Assembly (NCBI GenBank): GCA_030151865.1
Contig: JASLCK010000303.1
Span: 1 to 9,608, forward strand
Source: Rhodospirillaceae bacterium
GTDB taxonomy: Bacteria > Pseudomonadota > Alphaproteobacteria > Rhodospirillales > Magnetospirillaceae
Direction of reading: 5' to 3'
Length of the DNA stretch: 9,608 nucleotides
The notes under the pieces: generated by a model
What the model was told of the DNA's origin: nothing
The model's database searches: none
The model's input: only the letters and a program-made list of their open reading frames with translations
Position numbers and translations under genes: made by a program
Shown here: piece by piece, positions 1-5,833 of the stretch
How the letters are laid out: each line of letters begins with the position of its first letter
Position numbering within the stretch: the stretch's first letter is position 1

Positions 1-254
1 AATTCCTGCAACGCGCCGTCGAACTGCATCCCGAAGACGCCACCTTGAACGACCATCTGGGCGATGCCCTGTGGCGGGTCGGGCGGATTCAGGAAGCCAA
101 GTTCCAATGGCAGCGCGCTTTGATCTCGAACCCCGAGGATGATCAGAAGGATCAATTGCAGCGCAAGCTGCAAACCGGCCTGCCCGCCGCCGCACCAAGC
201 CCCGCCAAGCCCACAGCCCATCCGCCGGGCCGGAAAACCCCGGCGGCGCAATGA
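1..254 (+). CDS. TPR-repeat protein, C-terminal end (5' partial)
   Basis: The frame is open from base 3 and encodes the last 83 residues of a protein whose start lies before the window. Residues about 9-45 form a recognisable tetratricopeptide repeat (PEDATLNDHLGDALWRVGR followed by a helix ending in RALISNPED), preceded by the end of another (QRAVELHP). TPRs are helical protein-protein interaction repeats. The last 25 residues are rich in Pro, Ala and Lys and look disordered. The stop codon overlaps the start of ispE in an ATGA junction, so the two genes are translationally coupled. A TPR gene directly before ispE is, from memory, a common arrangement in alphaproteobacteria. The partner and exact role cannot be told from this fragment. 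Confidence 0.85.
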   Translation, partial: FLQRAVELHPEDATLNDHLGDALWRVGRIQEAKFQWQRALISNPEDDQKDQLQRKLQTGLPAAAPSPAKPTAHPPGRKTPAAQ

Positions 255-1135
255 CGGGACCCGCCGCCGACAGAACGGTACGGGCCTTCGCCCCGGCCAA
301 GATCAATCTGCTGCTGCATGTGACCGGCAAACGCGCGGACGGCTATCACCTGCTGGATAGTCTGGTGGTGTTTGCCGGGGTTGGCGACGACCTGACCTTT
401 GCCCCTGGCGAGGGTCTGTCCCTGTCGATCACCGGCCCCAATGCCGCCGGGCTCTCGGCCGATAACGACAATCTGGTGCTGCGCGCCGCCCGCCTGCTGG
501 CCGACTGGGCAGGCCGTCGGCCCCATGCCGCCATCCGCCTGACCAAGCGCCTGCCCGTCTCGTCGGGCATCGGCGGCGGGTCGGCCAACGCCGCCGCCAC
601 CCTGCGCGGCTTGTGCGAGCTTTGGAATCTGGCCCCCAGCCAGCAGGAACTGAACGCCATCGGCCTGCAATTGGGGGCCGACCTGCCGGTGTGCCTGGCG
701 GGCGTTCCCGCCCGCATGACCGGTATCGGCGAACAGATCACCCCCTTGCCTGCTTTGCCCACCGCCTGGCTGGTGCTGGCCAACCCGCGCATTGCGGTGC
801 CCACCCCTGCCGTTTTCAAGGCCCGTCAGGGCGCTTTTTCCGCCCCGGCGGAACTGGCCCCCTTCCCCACCGATTTTCCCGGCCTGACCCAGTTGCTGGC
901 GCAGCATCACAACGACCTGATGCCGCCCGCCATCGCCCTGGCCCCAGCCATTGCCCAGGTCAATGCCGCCCTGGCAGCGCAGCCCGGCTGCGCCCTGGCC
1001 CGCATGTCCGGCAGCGGCGCCACCTGCTGGGGCCTGTTCCCCAACCAGTTCAGCGCCCAGAAAGCCGCCCTTTCCCTGCAAAGCGCCCACCCCGACTGGT
1101 GGGTGGCCGCCGCCGACATTCTGCCGCCGTTTTAA
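251..1135 (+). CDS. ispE: 4-(cytidine 5'-diphospho)-2-C-methyl-D-erythritol kinase
   Basis: This is a GHMP-family kinase of 294 residues, the usual size for IspE. It phosphorylates the 2-hydroxyl of CDP-methylerythritol with ATP, the fourth step of the cytosolic MEP pathway to IPP and DMAPP. The N-terminal APAKINLLLHVTGKRADGYH block (residues 15-33) carries the substrate-binding lysine K17. The glycine-rich ATP loop is GIGGGSANAA at 106-115. GADLPV at 142-147 holds D144, equivalent to the catalytic aspartate of E. coli IspE. The third GHMP motif is MSGSGATCWGLF at 252-263. The ATG at 251 is chosen because it overlaps the upstream stop (ATGA) and starts just before the conserved block. A long antisense frame across this gene is a GC-bias shadow. 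The tRNA-Gln gene follows after 49 bp, with no clear terminator between them. Confidence 0.97.
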   Translation: MTGPAADRTVRAFAPAKINLLLHVTGKRADGYHLLDSLVVFAGVGDDLTFAPGEGLSLSITGPNAAGLSADNDNLVLRAARLLADWAGRRPHAAIRLTKRLPVSSGIGGGSANAAATLRGLCELWNLAPSQQELNAIGLQLGADLPVCLAGVPARMTGIGEQITPLPALPTAWLVLANPRIAVPTPAVFKARQGAFSAPAELAPFPTDFPGLTQLLAQHHNDLMPPAIALAPAIAQVNAALAAQPGCALARMSGSGATCWGLFPNQFSAQKAALSLQSAHPDWWVAAADILPPF

Positions 1136-1139
1136 GGGG

Positions 1140-1168
1140 TTGCATCAAACCGGGACATGCCTTATGGT
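1140..1168 (+). promoter_or_regulatory. possible promoter of tRNA-Gln
   Basis: TTGCAT (1140-1145) and TATGGT (1163-1168) are separated by 17 bp and end 16 bp before the mature tRNA 5' end. That spacing suits a sigma-70-type promoter with a short leader. Both hexamers match the consensus only partly, so this is a weak call based mainly on position. Confidence 0.35.
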
Positions 1169-1184
1169 GCCGATCCCGTTCTGG

Positions 1185-1259
1185 TGGGGCGTAGCCAAGC
1201 GGTAAGGCAGCGGTTTTTGGTACCGCCATTCGGAGGTTCGATCCCTCCCGCCCCAGCCA
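1185..1259 (+). tRNA. tRNA-Gln (anticodon UUG)
   Basis: A complete 75-nt cloverleaf folds by eye. The acceptor stem is TGGGGCG (1185-1191) paired with CGCCCCA (1249-1255), followed by discriminator G and an encoded CCA (1257-1259). The D-arm stem is GCC/GGC. The anticodon stem GCGGT/ACCGC (1210-1214 and 1222-1226) encloses the loop TTTTGGT, giving anticodon TTG at 1217-1219. The T-arm is GGAGG-TTCGATC-CCTCC (1232-1248). It decodes CAA and, by wobble, CAG. An opening U-A pair rather than G-C is typical of tRNA-Gln. The 3' half of a tRNA is a classic integrase attachment site, but no second copy of this 3' end is visible in the window. Confidence 0.97.
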
Positions 1260-1299
1260 ACTCCTTCCTAAAAATTTGCACGGCCTTTGTCGGTTCTGG

Positions 1300-1352
1300 C
1301 TTTAAGTGAGATTTCTCACCTTAAAGTGAGACGGCGCTAGCTTTGCGTGAGA
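1300..1352 (+). repeat. three direct repeats, CTTTAAGTGAGA type, with an inverted copy
   Basis: CTTTAAGTGAGA (1300-1311), CTTAAAGTGAGA (1320-1331) and CTTTGCGTGAGA (1341-1352) start 20 and 21 bp apart, about two helical turns, so they would present the same face of the DNA. Between the first two lies an inverted copy, TCTCACCTTAAA (1314-1325). With the first repeat it forms an 11-bp hairpin (TTTAAGTGAGA against TCTCACCTTAAA) with a 2-nt loop and one bulged C. This could be a regulator's binding array or the multi-repeat end of an insertion sequence. Confidence 0.7.
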
Positions 1353-1413
1353 TCAGTTCGGGTTTCTGCAGACGAAAAATCCCTGTTCGTTCCGTCGGCT
1401 CAAGGTTTCCTCG

Positions 1414-1478
1414 ATCTGAGATGCCTCCTTGAGGATGAACCCTCTCGACGACCACGAAAGATCGGTTTCATCTCAGAT
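1414..1478. repeat. 10-bp perfect inverted repeat
   Basis: ATCTGAGATG (1414-1423) and CATCTCAGAT (1469-1478) are perfect reverse complements separated by 45 bp. A small CCTC-CTT-GAGG hairpin lies just inside the left arm. No T-run follows, so it does not look like a rho-independent terminator. Its function is unknown. Confidence 0.5.
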
Positions 1479-1501
1479 AAAGCCTATGCTCGCCCAACCC
1501 T

Positions 1502-1519
1502 TCACCAAATGTTTGGTGA
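1502..1519. repeat. palindrome TCACCAAA-TG-TTTGGTGA
   Basis: This is a perfect inverted repeat with 8-bp arms (1502-1509 and 1512-1519) and a 2-bp centre. The size and symmetry suit a dimeric DNA-binding protein better than an RNA hairpin, since the loop would be too small. No gene start lies immediately downstream, so the target of any such operator is unclear. Confidence 0.5.
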
Positions 1520-1544
1520 CGAAATAGCTTGGCGCTAAATCCCG

Positions 1545-1555
1545 CCCCCCCCCCC
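1545..1555 (+). repeat. 11-C homopolymer run
   Basis: Eleven consecutive cytosines follow CCCG. Runs of this length are prone to polymerase slippage and to sequencing error. It lies outside any supported gene, so a length change here would not shift a reading frame that I can identify. Confidence 0.9.
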
Positions 1556-1639
1556 TGAGCCGCCCAGATTTAGATCTGTCGAGATGGACCAATCTTGACT
1601 TTCCGGCATCTTGCCGCCGCAAAGCTCTGGCCACAGATC

Positions 1640-1671
1640 TTGGTCAACAGGGTCTAAATCATATATTTAGA
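1640..1671 (+). promoter_or_regulatory. possible promoter with overlapping operator-like palindrome
   Basis: This is the most AT-rich patch in the window. TTGGTC (1640-1645) and TATATT (1662-1667, 5 of 6 to the -10 consensus) are 16 bp apart. The perfect palindrome TCTAAAT-CATAT-ATTTAGA (1653-1671) overlaps the -10. A further copy of its right half, ATTTAGAT, occurs at 1568-1575. A dimeric repressor bound here would block polymerase. The first supported gene downstream starts at 1838, which would leave a leader of about 160 nt. Confidence 0.35.
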
Positions 1672-1823
1672 TGAATATACGCTCGTGTAGGGTGAAGACA
1701 GGTTTCACCGACGGCATTATCATTCAGACCTCCGGGATTCGTTGGGTCCACAACGGTGTGTGTTTCGTGGTGCGGGGGGCATCGTATCTGCTGCCATTCC
1801 GTTATTGCGATTTGACCAAGCTT

Positions 1824-1830
1824 TAGGGGG
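1824..1830 (+). promoter_or_regulatory. ribosome binding site deciding the start at 1838
   Basis: The purine-rich TAGGGGG (1824-1830) ends 7 nt before the ATG at 1838. The frame is open back to a TTG at 1742, but that longer start has no such site and would add 32 residues ahead of the conserved N-terminal beta-strand. Confidence 0.55.
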
Positions 1831-1837
1831 CAGGGCC

Positions 1838-3172
1838 ATGTCGGTTGTTCATGTGGTACACAGTATTGATACCGAAGGGCCGCTGCGCGAGCGGCTGCGC
1901 GCTACGTTTGACCGTCTGAAAGAGATTTTTGGCATCGATCTGCCGCCCAGCCGGATCACGCTGGAACGACTCCAGCGCGGCGAGATAGCCTTGAACGGCA
2001 TTGAAGCGGAAGTGGCGCGGGTCTTCAGCCCGGCCTTGCTGGCCTATAACGACAGTTGGGATAAGATCGACGCCATGCTGCGCCAGATCATGGCCCCGGA
2101 CTATCGCCGTCGGCAGGTGGATAGTTTCGGCAACGGCTGGATCTACAACTGGTTTCTGCTCGACCACGTGGGCTTCACCGACAATCCTCGGCAGCGCGAT
2201 TTAGGGTTCCACAATGTCTGGGACAATTACACCGACCTGATCGCCGAGTTGGGAACGCCCGAGGACGGGGTGCATTTCCATTATCATCCGGTATCGTTCA
2301 ATCTACGGGCCAATTCCTACGCCCGCCATTACAGCGCTTCGGGGCCGTTTCTGTTCGAGATTCTAGCCCGTAAGATCATCGATCGATTGTGGTTCCCCGT
2401 GGTCTTCCGTCCGGGCTTTCACACGGAACGCCCCGACAGCCATCTGTTTCTGGAGCAGTTCATTCCCCTGGATTACGCCAACCAGGCCACGGCTGAAGAC
2501 GACAGTGCCCAGCGTGACGTGACTGGCGGACGCTTTGGCGATTGGCGTCGCGCCAGCCGGACTTGGCAGCCCTATCAGCCATCGCATGACGATTATCAGG
2601 TGCCGGGCCAGTGTCGCCGCTGGATTTTCCGTTGTCTGAACGTCGGCACGCGGCTGCGGCTGTTGACCCAGGCCGACGTCGACCAGGCCTTTATCGAAGC
2701 CCGGGCCGGTCAGCCCGTGGCGATGGCATTTACCCATCACGATTTCCGCGATATGCGTCCCGACATTGATCATGTGCAGGCCATGCTGGCCGATGCGGCC
2801 AAGCGTTTTCCCGACGTGCCTTACCGCCATGCCGAAGCCCGCGCCGCCGCCCGCGCCGTGCTGGGGCAAGATGCCGGGCAACCCTTGCATCTGGATTGCC
2901 GTATCGAAGGAAACCGGCTTGATGTCATCGCCGATCGTCCGACCTTTGGCCCGCAGCCTTTCTTGGCCTTGCGCACCCGTGAAGGACGTTATTTCCACGA
3001 TTGTTTCGACATCCATCAGCCGTTCGGCCATTGGAGCTATGTTTTTGACGAACATTCATTCCCACTTGAGGCATTAAGTCATGTCGGAGTGGCGTCGGCG
3101 GACGGTGGCTTCAATGTGGCGGTCAAGCGTTTGGATTGCCAGACCGGACGCTGGGACGAACGCAGCCTTTAG
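1838..3172 (+). CDS. divergent NodB-like polysaccharide deacetylase family protein
   Basis: This 444-residue protein appears to be a distant relative of the carbohydrate esterase 4 / NodB-fold deacetylases, which remove acetyl groups from sugars using a metal ion. The beta-strand VVHVVHSIDTEGP (3-15) stands where NodB proteins have the TFDD metal/catalytic-base motif. HFHYHP (146-151) resembles the metal-binding HxxxH motif. FRPGFHTE (190-197) resembles the RxGxH motif, and THHD (299-302) could supply a late catalytic histidine. The remaining 140 residues look like a beta-rich add-on domain. There is no signal peptide or membrane segment, so it probably acts in the cytoplasm on a sugar or glycolipid precursor. 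It is separated by 188 bp from the acyl-transfer operon and may be a separate transcription unit. The fold is moderately supported; the substrate and activity are unknown. Confidence 0.6.
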   Translation: MSVVHVVHSIDTEGPLRERLRATFDRLKEIFGIDLPPSRITLERLQRGEIALNGIEAEVARVFSPALLAYNDSWDKIDAMLRQIMAPDYRRRQVDSFGNGWIYNWFLLDHVGFTDNPRQRDLGFHNVWDNYTDLIAELGTPEDGVHFHYHPVSFNLRANSYARHYSASGPFLFEILARKIIDRLWFPVVFRPGFHTERPDSHLFLEQFIPLDYANQATAEDDSAQRDVTGGRFGDWRRASRTWQPYQPSHDDYQVPGQCRRWIFRCLNVGTRLRLLTQADVDQAFIEARAGQPVAMAFTHHDFRDMRPDIDHVQAMLADAAKRFPDVPYRHAEARAAARAVLGQDAGQPLHLDCRIEGNRLDVIADRPTFGPQPFLALRTREGRYFHDCFDIHQPFGHWSYVFDEHSFPLEALSHVGVASADGGFNVAVKRLDCQTGRWDERSL

Positions 3173-3225
3173 GGTTTATTCTTTCTTTACCCTTGCCCCA
3201 TAAGCTGGAGCCGTTTGCTTCTGGC

Positions 3226-3245
3226 GGAAAAAGCTCTGCTTTTCC
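3226..3245 (+). other. hairpin between the NodB-like gene and the ACP operon
   Basis: GGAAAAAGC (3226-3234) pairs with GCTTTTCC (3238-3245) around a TCT loop, giving 8 bp with one bulged A. It is A/T-heavy and lacks a following T-run, so it is a poor terminator, though it might separate the two transcription units. The rest of the 188-bp gap (3173-3360) shows no clear sigma-70 promoter; the best -10-like hexamer, TCTAAT at 3295-3300, has no matching -35. Confidence 0.3.
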
Positions 3246-3360
3246 TATGGTTCAAGCGCCACTCGGGATTATCGTGGGTTTTGTTCCGATGGCGTCTAAT
3301 CGAAACCCGCTCTAAGACCCCGCCCCAAGAATTGGCGCGGCATCGAAGGATCGATAGAAA

Positions 3361-3627
3361 ATGAGCGAACTGCTCCTTGCCAAGCAGGCAAAAGACCTGT
3401 TGGCCGACATTTTCCGCGAAGTCTTCGTTCTCGACGACGACGTCGATGTGACGAAACTGAATTACCGGGGCATCCAGGCCTGGGATTCGGTCGGCCATAT
3501 GCAGTTGGTGGCGGGCATTGAAACCGCCTTCGACGTCATGTTCGAGACCGAACAGGTCATCGGCATGAGCAGTTTTGACAAGGCGTTGGAGATCCTGGCG
3601 GCACATGGAATCGACATCAATTCCTGA
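3361..3627 (+). CDS. acyl carrier protein
   Basis: This small acidic protein of 88 residues is the usual size for an ACP. The motif WDSVGHMQL (41-49) contains S43, the serine that receives the 4'-phosphopantetheine arm on which acyl chains travel as thioesters. The N-terminal helix (residues 4-23), acidic turn VLDDDVDV (23-30) and C-terminal helices fit the four-helix ACP fold. GAAGGA at 3345-3350 lies 10 nt before the ATG. It differs from the housekeeping AcpP sequence (no DSLDTVEL), so it is likely a dedicated carrier for this operon. The likely partners are the adenylate ligase that loads it, the SDR that reduces the bound acyl group, and the LuxE/LuxC or GNAT-like proteins that use it. 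The 3' end overlaps the SDR gene by 23 bp. Confidence 0.93.
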   Translation: MSELLLAKQAKDLLADIFREVFVLDDDVDVTKLNYRGIQAWDSVGHMQLVAGIETAFDVMFETEQVIGMSSFDKALEILAAHGIDINS

Positions 3628-4378
3628 TACGCGTCCTTTGGCGGGAAAGGTCGCGCTGGTGACCGGCGCATCGCGGGGCATTGGCGCGGCGGTGGCCGAT
3701 CTGTTGGCTTCGCGTGGGGCTAACGTCGTCCTCAACAGTTTGGAAAACCTTGAGGTATTGGAGCAATACGCCGATGATCTGGCGCGCCGCTATGGCGTAA
3801 GCTGCTTGCCGTGCGTGGCCGACATCGCCGACGACGCCCAGGTCAGCCAGATGTACCGCACGGTGCAGAAAACGTTTCACCGACTGGACATCTTGGTCAA
3901 CAACGCCGGCATCCTGGGTGATGCCATGGTCGGCATGATCACCGAACAGATGTTGCAACGGGTGCTCTCGGTCAATGTGGCCGGACCGATCCGCAGCCTG
4001 CAATTGGCCAGCCGCCTGATGCGTCGCAACGGCGGCGGGGCAATCGTCACGGTCAGTTCGATTATCGGCCTGCGCGGCAATCCGGGCCAAGTGGTCTATG
4101 GAGCCAGCAAAGCGGCGCTGGTCGGCATGACGCTATCGGCAGCCAAGGAACTGGCGCCGTATGGAATCCGCGTCAACGCCGTTGCACCCGGCTATATCGA
4201 CACCGACATGATTGGACATCTGCCTGACGAGGTGCACCAGGACCGGGTCAAAAACATTCCGATGGGCCGGGTCGGTTCGCCGCAGGACGTGGCGCGGGCG
4301 ATCGCCTTTCTGGCTTCGGATGAGGCCGCTTACGTCACAGGACAGGTGCTGGGCGTCGATGGCGGCATGGTGATCTGA
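3605..4378 (+). CDS. short-chain dehydrogenase/reductase, FabG-like (3-oxoacyl-ACP reductase family)
   Basis: This is a classical SDR of 257 residues. It has the nucleotide-binding TGASRGIG (20-27), the NNAG motif (99-102), the catalytic-tetrad asparagine N124, serine around 151-152, and YGASK with Y165 and K169. The NAVAPGYIDTDM stretch (191-202) and C-terminal GQVLGVDGGMVI are typical of FabG-type enzymes, which reduce 3-oxoacyl-ACP to 3-hydroxyacyl-ACP with NADPH. The frame is open further upstream, but the ATG at 3605 puts the Rossmann strand at the usual distance and gives a normal length. It lies inside the ACP gene, so the two are coupled. A GGAG at 3588-3591 is a rather distant ribosome binding site. 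Placement next to an ACP favours an acyl-ACP substrate; a sugar or alcohol substrate cannot be excluded. Confidence 0.9.
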   Translation: MESTSIPDTRPLAGKVALVTGASRGIGAAVADLLASRGANVVLNSLENLEVLEQYADDLARRYGVSCLPCVADIADDAQVSQMYRTVQKTFHRLDILVNNAGILGDAMVGMITEQMLQRVLSVNVAGPIRSLQLASRLMRRNGGGAIVTVSSIIGLRGNPGQVVYGASKAALVGMTLSAAKELAPYGIRVNAVAPGYIDTDMIGHLPDEVHQDRVKNIPMGRVGSPQDVARAIAFLASDEAAYVTGQVLGVDGGMVI

Positions 4379-4426
4379 TCTGCGGCAATTCCGTCCGGCG
4401 ATTGGGCAAGGAATAAGGATAAACCG

Positions 4427-5833
4427 ATGTCGGTTCCAGAAGTTCAACCGGCGTTTTGGGAGGCTCTTCCTGCTGCGGGCGATCGCCCGGCGTTGATCGG
4501 CGCGGCCGACGGGACCGTCGTGACCCATGCCCAACTGGCCGCCCACGCAGATCGAATCGCCGACGCCTTTGGCGTGGCCCGGCAAAAGCGCATGGTGGTG
4601 GTGTTGGCCCACAACGACGCCGACATCATCGCCGCCTATCTGGCTGCACTGCGGTCGGGCGATGCGGTCTTACCGTTCGGCCAGGATATTGACTCGGCCT
4701 TGCTTGCGACCTTAGCGGCGGCGCATCGGCCCGATCTGATTGTTTTCGCCGACGCCCCCGACCGGGAGTTACCTGCGTGGGCGGCTGATTACGGGGTGGA
4801 GCGCCACGGCGGCCTGACGCTGCTGCGTCGCCGTCAAGACGGCGAGATTCCGCCGCATCCCGACCTGGCGGTCCTTCTGACAACCTCTGGATCGACGGGG
4901 AATCCCAAGCTGGTGCGGCTGTCGCATCAGGCGTTGGCCGCCAACGCTCGCCAGATCGTCGAGGCGTTGCGCATGACCCCTGATGACCGCGCCATCACCT
5001 CGTTATCGATGGCGTATTCCTTTGGCCTGTCGGTGCTCAATAGCCATCTGTTGTGTGGTGGATCGCTGGTGCTTACCGATCTGTCTCCGTTGGATACGTC
5101 TTTCTGGGATGTTGCCACCCAGGCCGAGATCACCACCTTTCCCGGCGTGCCTTTCACCTATGACTTGTTGCGCCGCACCGGCGCGGCGGCACGAACGCCC
5201 GCCAGTCTGAACAAGCTGTTGCAGGCGGGCGGGCGCATGAACCCACAAATGATTCAATGGACCCGCCAGTCTTTCGCCGCGTCCTTATTCGTCATGTATG
5301 GTCAGACCGAGGCGACGGCCCGCATTGCCGTTTTGCCGCCGGAAGATGCCGAGGCCGGGCATGGCTCGGTCGGTTATCCCCTGGCCGGGGGGCGGCTGGA
5401 ATTGGACGGCGACGGCCAAGTGCTTTACCACGGTCCCAACGTGATGATGGGCTATGCGCTGGAGCGCGCCGATCTGGCGCGCGGTGATGATCTGGCTGGC
5501 GTGTTGGCAACCGGCGATCTGGGGCGGATAGACGCGGATGGGCGGCTGTGGCTGACCGGGCGCATCAGTCGTATCGCCAAGCCGTTCGGCGTGCGTGTTA
5601 ATCTGGACGATATGGAAAAGGCGCTGTCGTCAGCGGGCGTACTGGCGGTGGGGGGCGACGATTCCGTGATCTCCATCGTGGTGGAAAGCGGCGAGTTGGA
5701 CGACATCCGCGCCCGAGCCCGCATTCTGGCTGCCGACTTGAAGCTGCCGCCTTCGATCTTGCGGATTCGCACGGTGGACAAACTGCCCCGCTCCGCCAAT
5801 GGCAAAATCCTCTACGCGGAGCTGCCGCGATGA
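4427..5833 (+). CDS. acyl-adenylate ligase (ANL superfamily, AMP-binding)
   Basis: This is a stand-alone adenylation enzyme of 468 residues. The ATP phosphate loop is TTSGSTGNPK (152-161). MYGQTEAT (290-297) is the A5 motif, ATGDLG (361-366) A7, and GRISRIAKPFGVRV (378-391) the A8 hinge. PRSANGK (454-460) places the catalytic lysine at K460. Family chemistry is ATP plus a carboxylic acid giving acyl-AMP, then transfer to a thiol such as CoA or an ACP arm. At 468 residues it is short for a long-chain fatty acyl-CoA ligase and closer to small-acid or ACP-loading ligases. With the ACP two genes upstream, ACP loading is the likeliest job. AAGGAT at 4415-4420 is a good ribosome binding site 6 nt before the ATG. 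The stop overlaps the LuxE-like gene (ATGA). The acid substrate cannot be read from the sequence. Confidence 0.92.
   Translation: MSVPEVQPAFWEALPAAGDRPALIGAADGTVVTHAQLAAHADRIADAFGVARQKRMVVVLAHNDADIIAAYLAALRSGDAVLPFGQDIDSALLATLAAAHRPDLIVFADAPDRELPAWAADYGVERHGGLTLLRRRQDGEIPPHPDLAVLLTTSGSTGNPKLVRLSHQALAANARQIVEALRMTPDDRAITSLSMAYSFGLSVLNSHLLCGGSLVLTDLSPLDTSFWDVATQAEITTFPGVPFTYDLLRRTGAAARTPASLNKLLQAGGRMNPQMIQWTRQSFAASLFVMYGQTEATARIAVLPPEDAEAGHGSVGYPLAGGRLELDGDGQVLYHGPNVMMGYALERADLARGDDLAGVLATGDLGRIDADGRLWLTGRISRIAKPFGVRVNLDDMEKALSSAGVLAVGGDDSVISIVVESGELDDIRARARILAADLKLPPSILRIRTVDKLPRSANGKILYAELPR

Larger units (their letters stand above)
1260..1837. other. gene-poor, repeat-rich spacer after the tRNA
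   Basis: About 580 bp hold no gene I can support. The only open frame of note (GTG at 1347, 63 codons to 1538) lacks a ribosome binding site, uses A/T at many third positions unlike its neighbours, and resembles no family I know. The stretch does contain a triple repeat with an inverted copy (1300-1352), a 10-bp inverted repeat (1414-1423 and 1469-1478), an 8-bp-arm palindrome (1502-1519), an 11-C run (1545-1555), an AT-rich palindrome with promoter-like hexamers (1640-1671), and the leader of the next gene. The altered composition and repeat density just 3' of a tRNA suggest a decayed mobile element or an island boundary, but no transposase or integrase fragment is identifiable. Confidence 0.6.

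Noticed and set aside
1..5. window beginning with AATTC, like an EcoRI-cut clone end
   Set aside because: An uncut GAATTC occurs inside the window near 7705 and the other end shows no site, so this is most likely coincidence.
152..1090. 312-codon open frame on the minus strand across ispE
   Set aside because: The translation is low-complexity, rich in Gly, Gln and Arg, with no family resemblance. It mirrors the GC-rich third positions of ispE, which is itself unmistakable.
1347..1538. 63-codon frame starting with GTG
   Set aside because: There is no ribosome binding site, third-position use is unlike its neighbours, it spans inverted repeats, and no family is recognised. It could be a fragment of something decayed, but it cannot be supported as a gene.
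2363..3055. 230-codon minus-strand frame inside the NodB-like gene
   Set aside because: It is a shadow of the sense gene, with no recognisable domains and no plausible start signal.
3204..3222. sigma-54-like TGG...TTGC element before the ACP operon
   Set aside because: The GG and GC dinucleotides in CTGGAGCCGTTTGCTT are only 8 nt apart instead of the required 10, so it does not fit a sigma-54 promoter.
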